Part shown: in pieces, positions 63,255 through 64,000 of the stretch | Numbering within the stretch: position 1 is the stretch's first letter | Layout of the letters: each line of letters opens with the position of its first letter | From: Pseudofrankia inefficax | Lineage (GTDB): Bacteria > Actinomycetota > Actinomycetes > Frankiales > Frankiaceae | Length of the DNA stretch: 64,000 bases | Assembly (NCBI RefSeq): GCF_000166135.1 | Contig: NC_014666.1 | Span: forward strand, 682,001 to 746,000 | Reading direction: 5' to 3' | Notes under the pieces: model-generated | What the model was told of the DNA's origin: nothing | Database searches by the model: none | What the model saw: only the letters and a program-made list of their open reading frames with translations | Program-made: the position numbers and the translations under genes

Positions 63255-64000
63255 CAGGCGGCTCGCGAGTGGGCCGCGCCGACGAGCTCGCGCTCGAGCC
63301 ACTCGATGGTGCGCGCGAGGCCGTCGCCGACGGCGACCTTCGGCTCCCAGCCGAGTTTCCCGCGGGCGATCGTGATGTCCGGCTGGCGGACCGTCGGGTC
63401 GTCGACCGGGCGCGGGATGAACGTGATCGGCGCCCGCGAGCCGCACAGGTCACGGACCAGCACCGCGGTGTCGAGGATCGACAGCTCGTGCGGGTTGCCG
63501 ATGTTCACCGGGCCGGGCAGGTCCGACCACAGCAGCCGCAGGATGCCCTCGACCAGGTCGTCCACGTAGCAGCAGGACCGGGTCTGCGAGCCGTCGCCGG
63601 CCACGGTGATCCCCTCGCCGCGCAGCGCCTGGGAGATGAACGTCGGGATGGCGCGGCCGTCGTCGGCGCGCATCCGGGGGCCGTAGGTGTTGAAGATCCG
63701 GACGATGCCGGTGTCCACACCCCTGGCCTTGCGGTAGGCCATGGTCAGCGCCTCGGCGAACCGCTTCGCCTCGTCGTACATGCTGCGCGGGCCGACCGGA
63801 TTGACGTTGCCCCAGTAGGACTCGGGCTGCGGGTGGACCTTCGGGTCGCCGTACGCCTCGGACGTGGAGGCGAGCAGGAACCGAGCGCCCTTCGCCTGCG
63901 CCAGGCCGAGCGCGTTGCGGGTGCCGGCGGAACCGACCATCAACGTCTCGATCGGCAGCCGGTAGTAGTCCACGGGGGACGCGGGAGACGCGAAGTGCAG
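63254..64000 (-). CDS. UDP-glucuronate decarboxylase (UXS-like), 5' end beyond window
   Basis: The C-terminal ~248 residues are visible; the gene starts right of 64000. The frame enters with [20 protein letters not shown] and continues [53 protein letters not shown] (catalytic Tyr/Lys of the SDR fold), [40 protein letters not shown] and [20 protein letters not shown]. These are characteristic of UXS, which makes UDP-xylose from UDP-glucuronate. The frame stops at 63254 overlapping the GT2 start. As the first visible gene it heads the operon with GT2, galE and ugd. Confidence 0.92.
   Translation of the reverse strand: MHFASPASPVDYYRLPIETLMVGSAGTRNALGLAQAKGARFLLASTSEAYGDPKVHPQPESYWGNVNPVGPRSMYDEAKRFAEALTMAYRKARGVDTGIVRIFNTYGPRMRADDGRAIPTFISQALRGEGITVAGDGSQTRSCCYVDDLVEGILRLLWSDLPGPVNIGNPHELSILDTAVLVRDLCGSRAPITFIPRPVDDPTVRQPDITIARGKLGWEPKVAVGDGLARTIEWLERELVGAAHSRAA

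Overview
This is about 64 kb of very GC-rich chromosomal DNA with a strong GC bias at third codon positions, frequent GTG starts, 1-4 nt stop/start overlaps and many actinobacterial families: a SepX/GlpR-like divisome protein, SigE-family sigma factor, LAL-type LuxR regulator, mycofactocin-coupled SDR, CYP pairs, Hen1/Pnkp, and EfeO/EfeB. I infer a filamentous actinobacterium, most likely Frankia or a relative. The genus is an inference from gene repertoire, not a measured match.

Layout. 0-3.6 kb: sepX, an unrecognised 204-aa protein and tRNA-Ala(CGC). 3.5-5.9 kb: a decayed integrative element whose 50/51-nt flanking repeats are the 3' half of that tRNA; it carries a frameshifted tyrosine integrase and one small foreign-looking gene. 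6.2-8.4 kb: a broken GGDEF gene, then a translationally coupled sigma/anti-sigma-like pair. 9.4-20.6 kb: LAL regulator, alpha/beta hydrolase, beta-propeller/PKD surface protein, GltS-like FMN enzyme, TetR, a LysR pseudogene, an MFS transporter and a 56-aa membrane peptide. 20.7-27 kb: KstD-like FAD enzyme, cutinase, and an AraC-VOC-UvrA2 trio. 27.1-29.8 kb: a sulfotransferase gene split by an IS110-type element. 29.8-34 kb: CYP / TetR / CYP / mycofactocin-type SDR with two matching operator candidates. 34-42 kb: lipoprotein, isochorismatase-like hydrolase, CorA-like transporter, efeO-efeB without efeU, and a secreted phospholipase-C-type phosphoesterase. 42-50 kb: FAD oxidase, acyltransferase, and the Pnkp-Hen1 RNA-repair pair. 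50-58.8 kb: APC permease, DksA-type protein, metallophosphoesterase, a TmpA/TmpB-like phosphonate oxygenase pair, a Pro-rich envelope protein and a GH53 galactanase. 58.9-64 kb: a tightly overlapped minus-strand polysaccharide operon (UDP-glucuronate decarboxylase, GT2 synthase, GalE, UDP-glucose dehydrogenase) that runs off the right edge.

Four copies of a ~75-nt imperfect palindrome lie in intergenic DNA (1988, 8992, 20666, 34013) and look like a dispersed REP/MITE-like family. Gene decay is frequent: integrase (frameshift), GGDEF (frameshift), LysR (internal deletion plus in-frame TAG), sulfotransferase (IS insertion) and a paralogue fragment inside the tRNA element.

The strongest leads are the TmpA/TmpB-like pair, the Hen1/Pnkp pair, the palindrome family, the nucleotide-level reconstruction of the IS110 insertion with its putative bridge-RNA region, and the shared operator of the two CYP promoters. 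I did not find a CRISPR array, rRNA or a wholly unprecedented multi-gene system.
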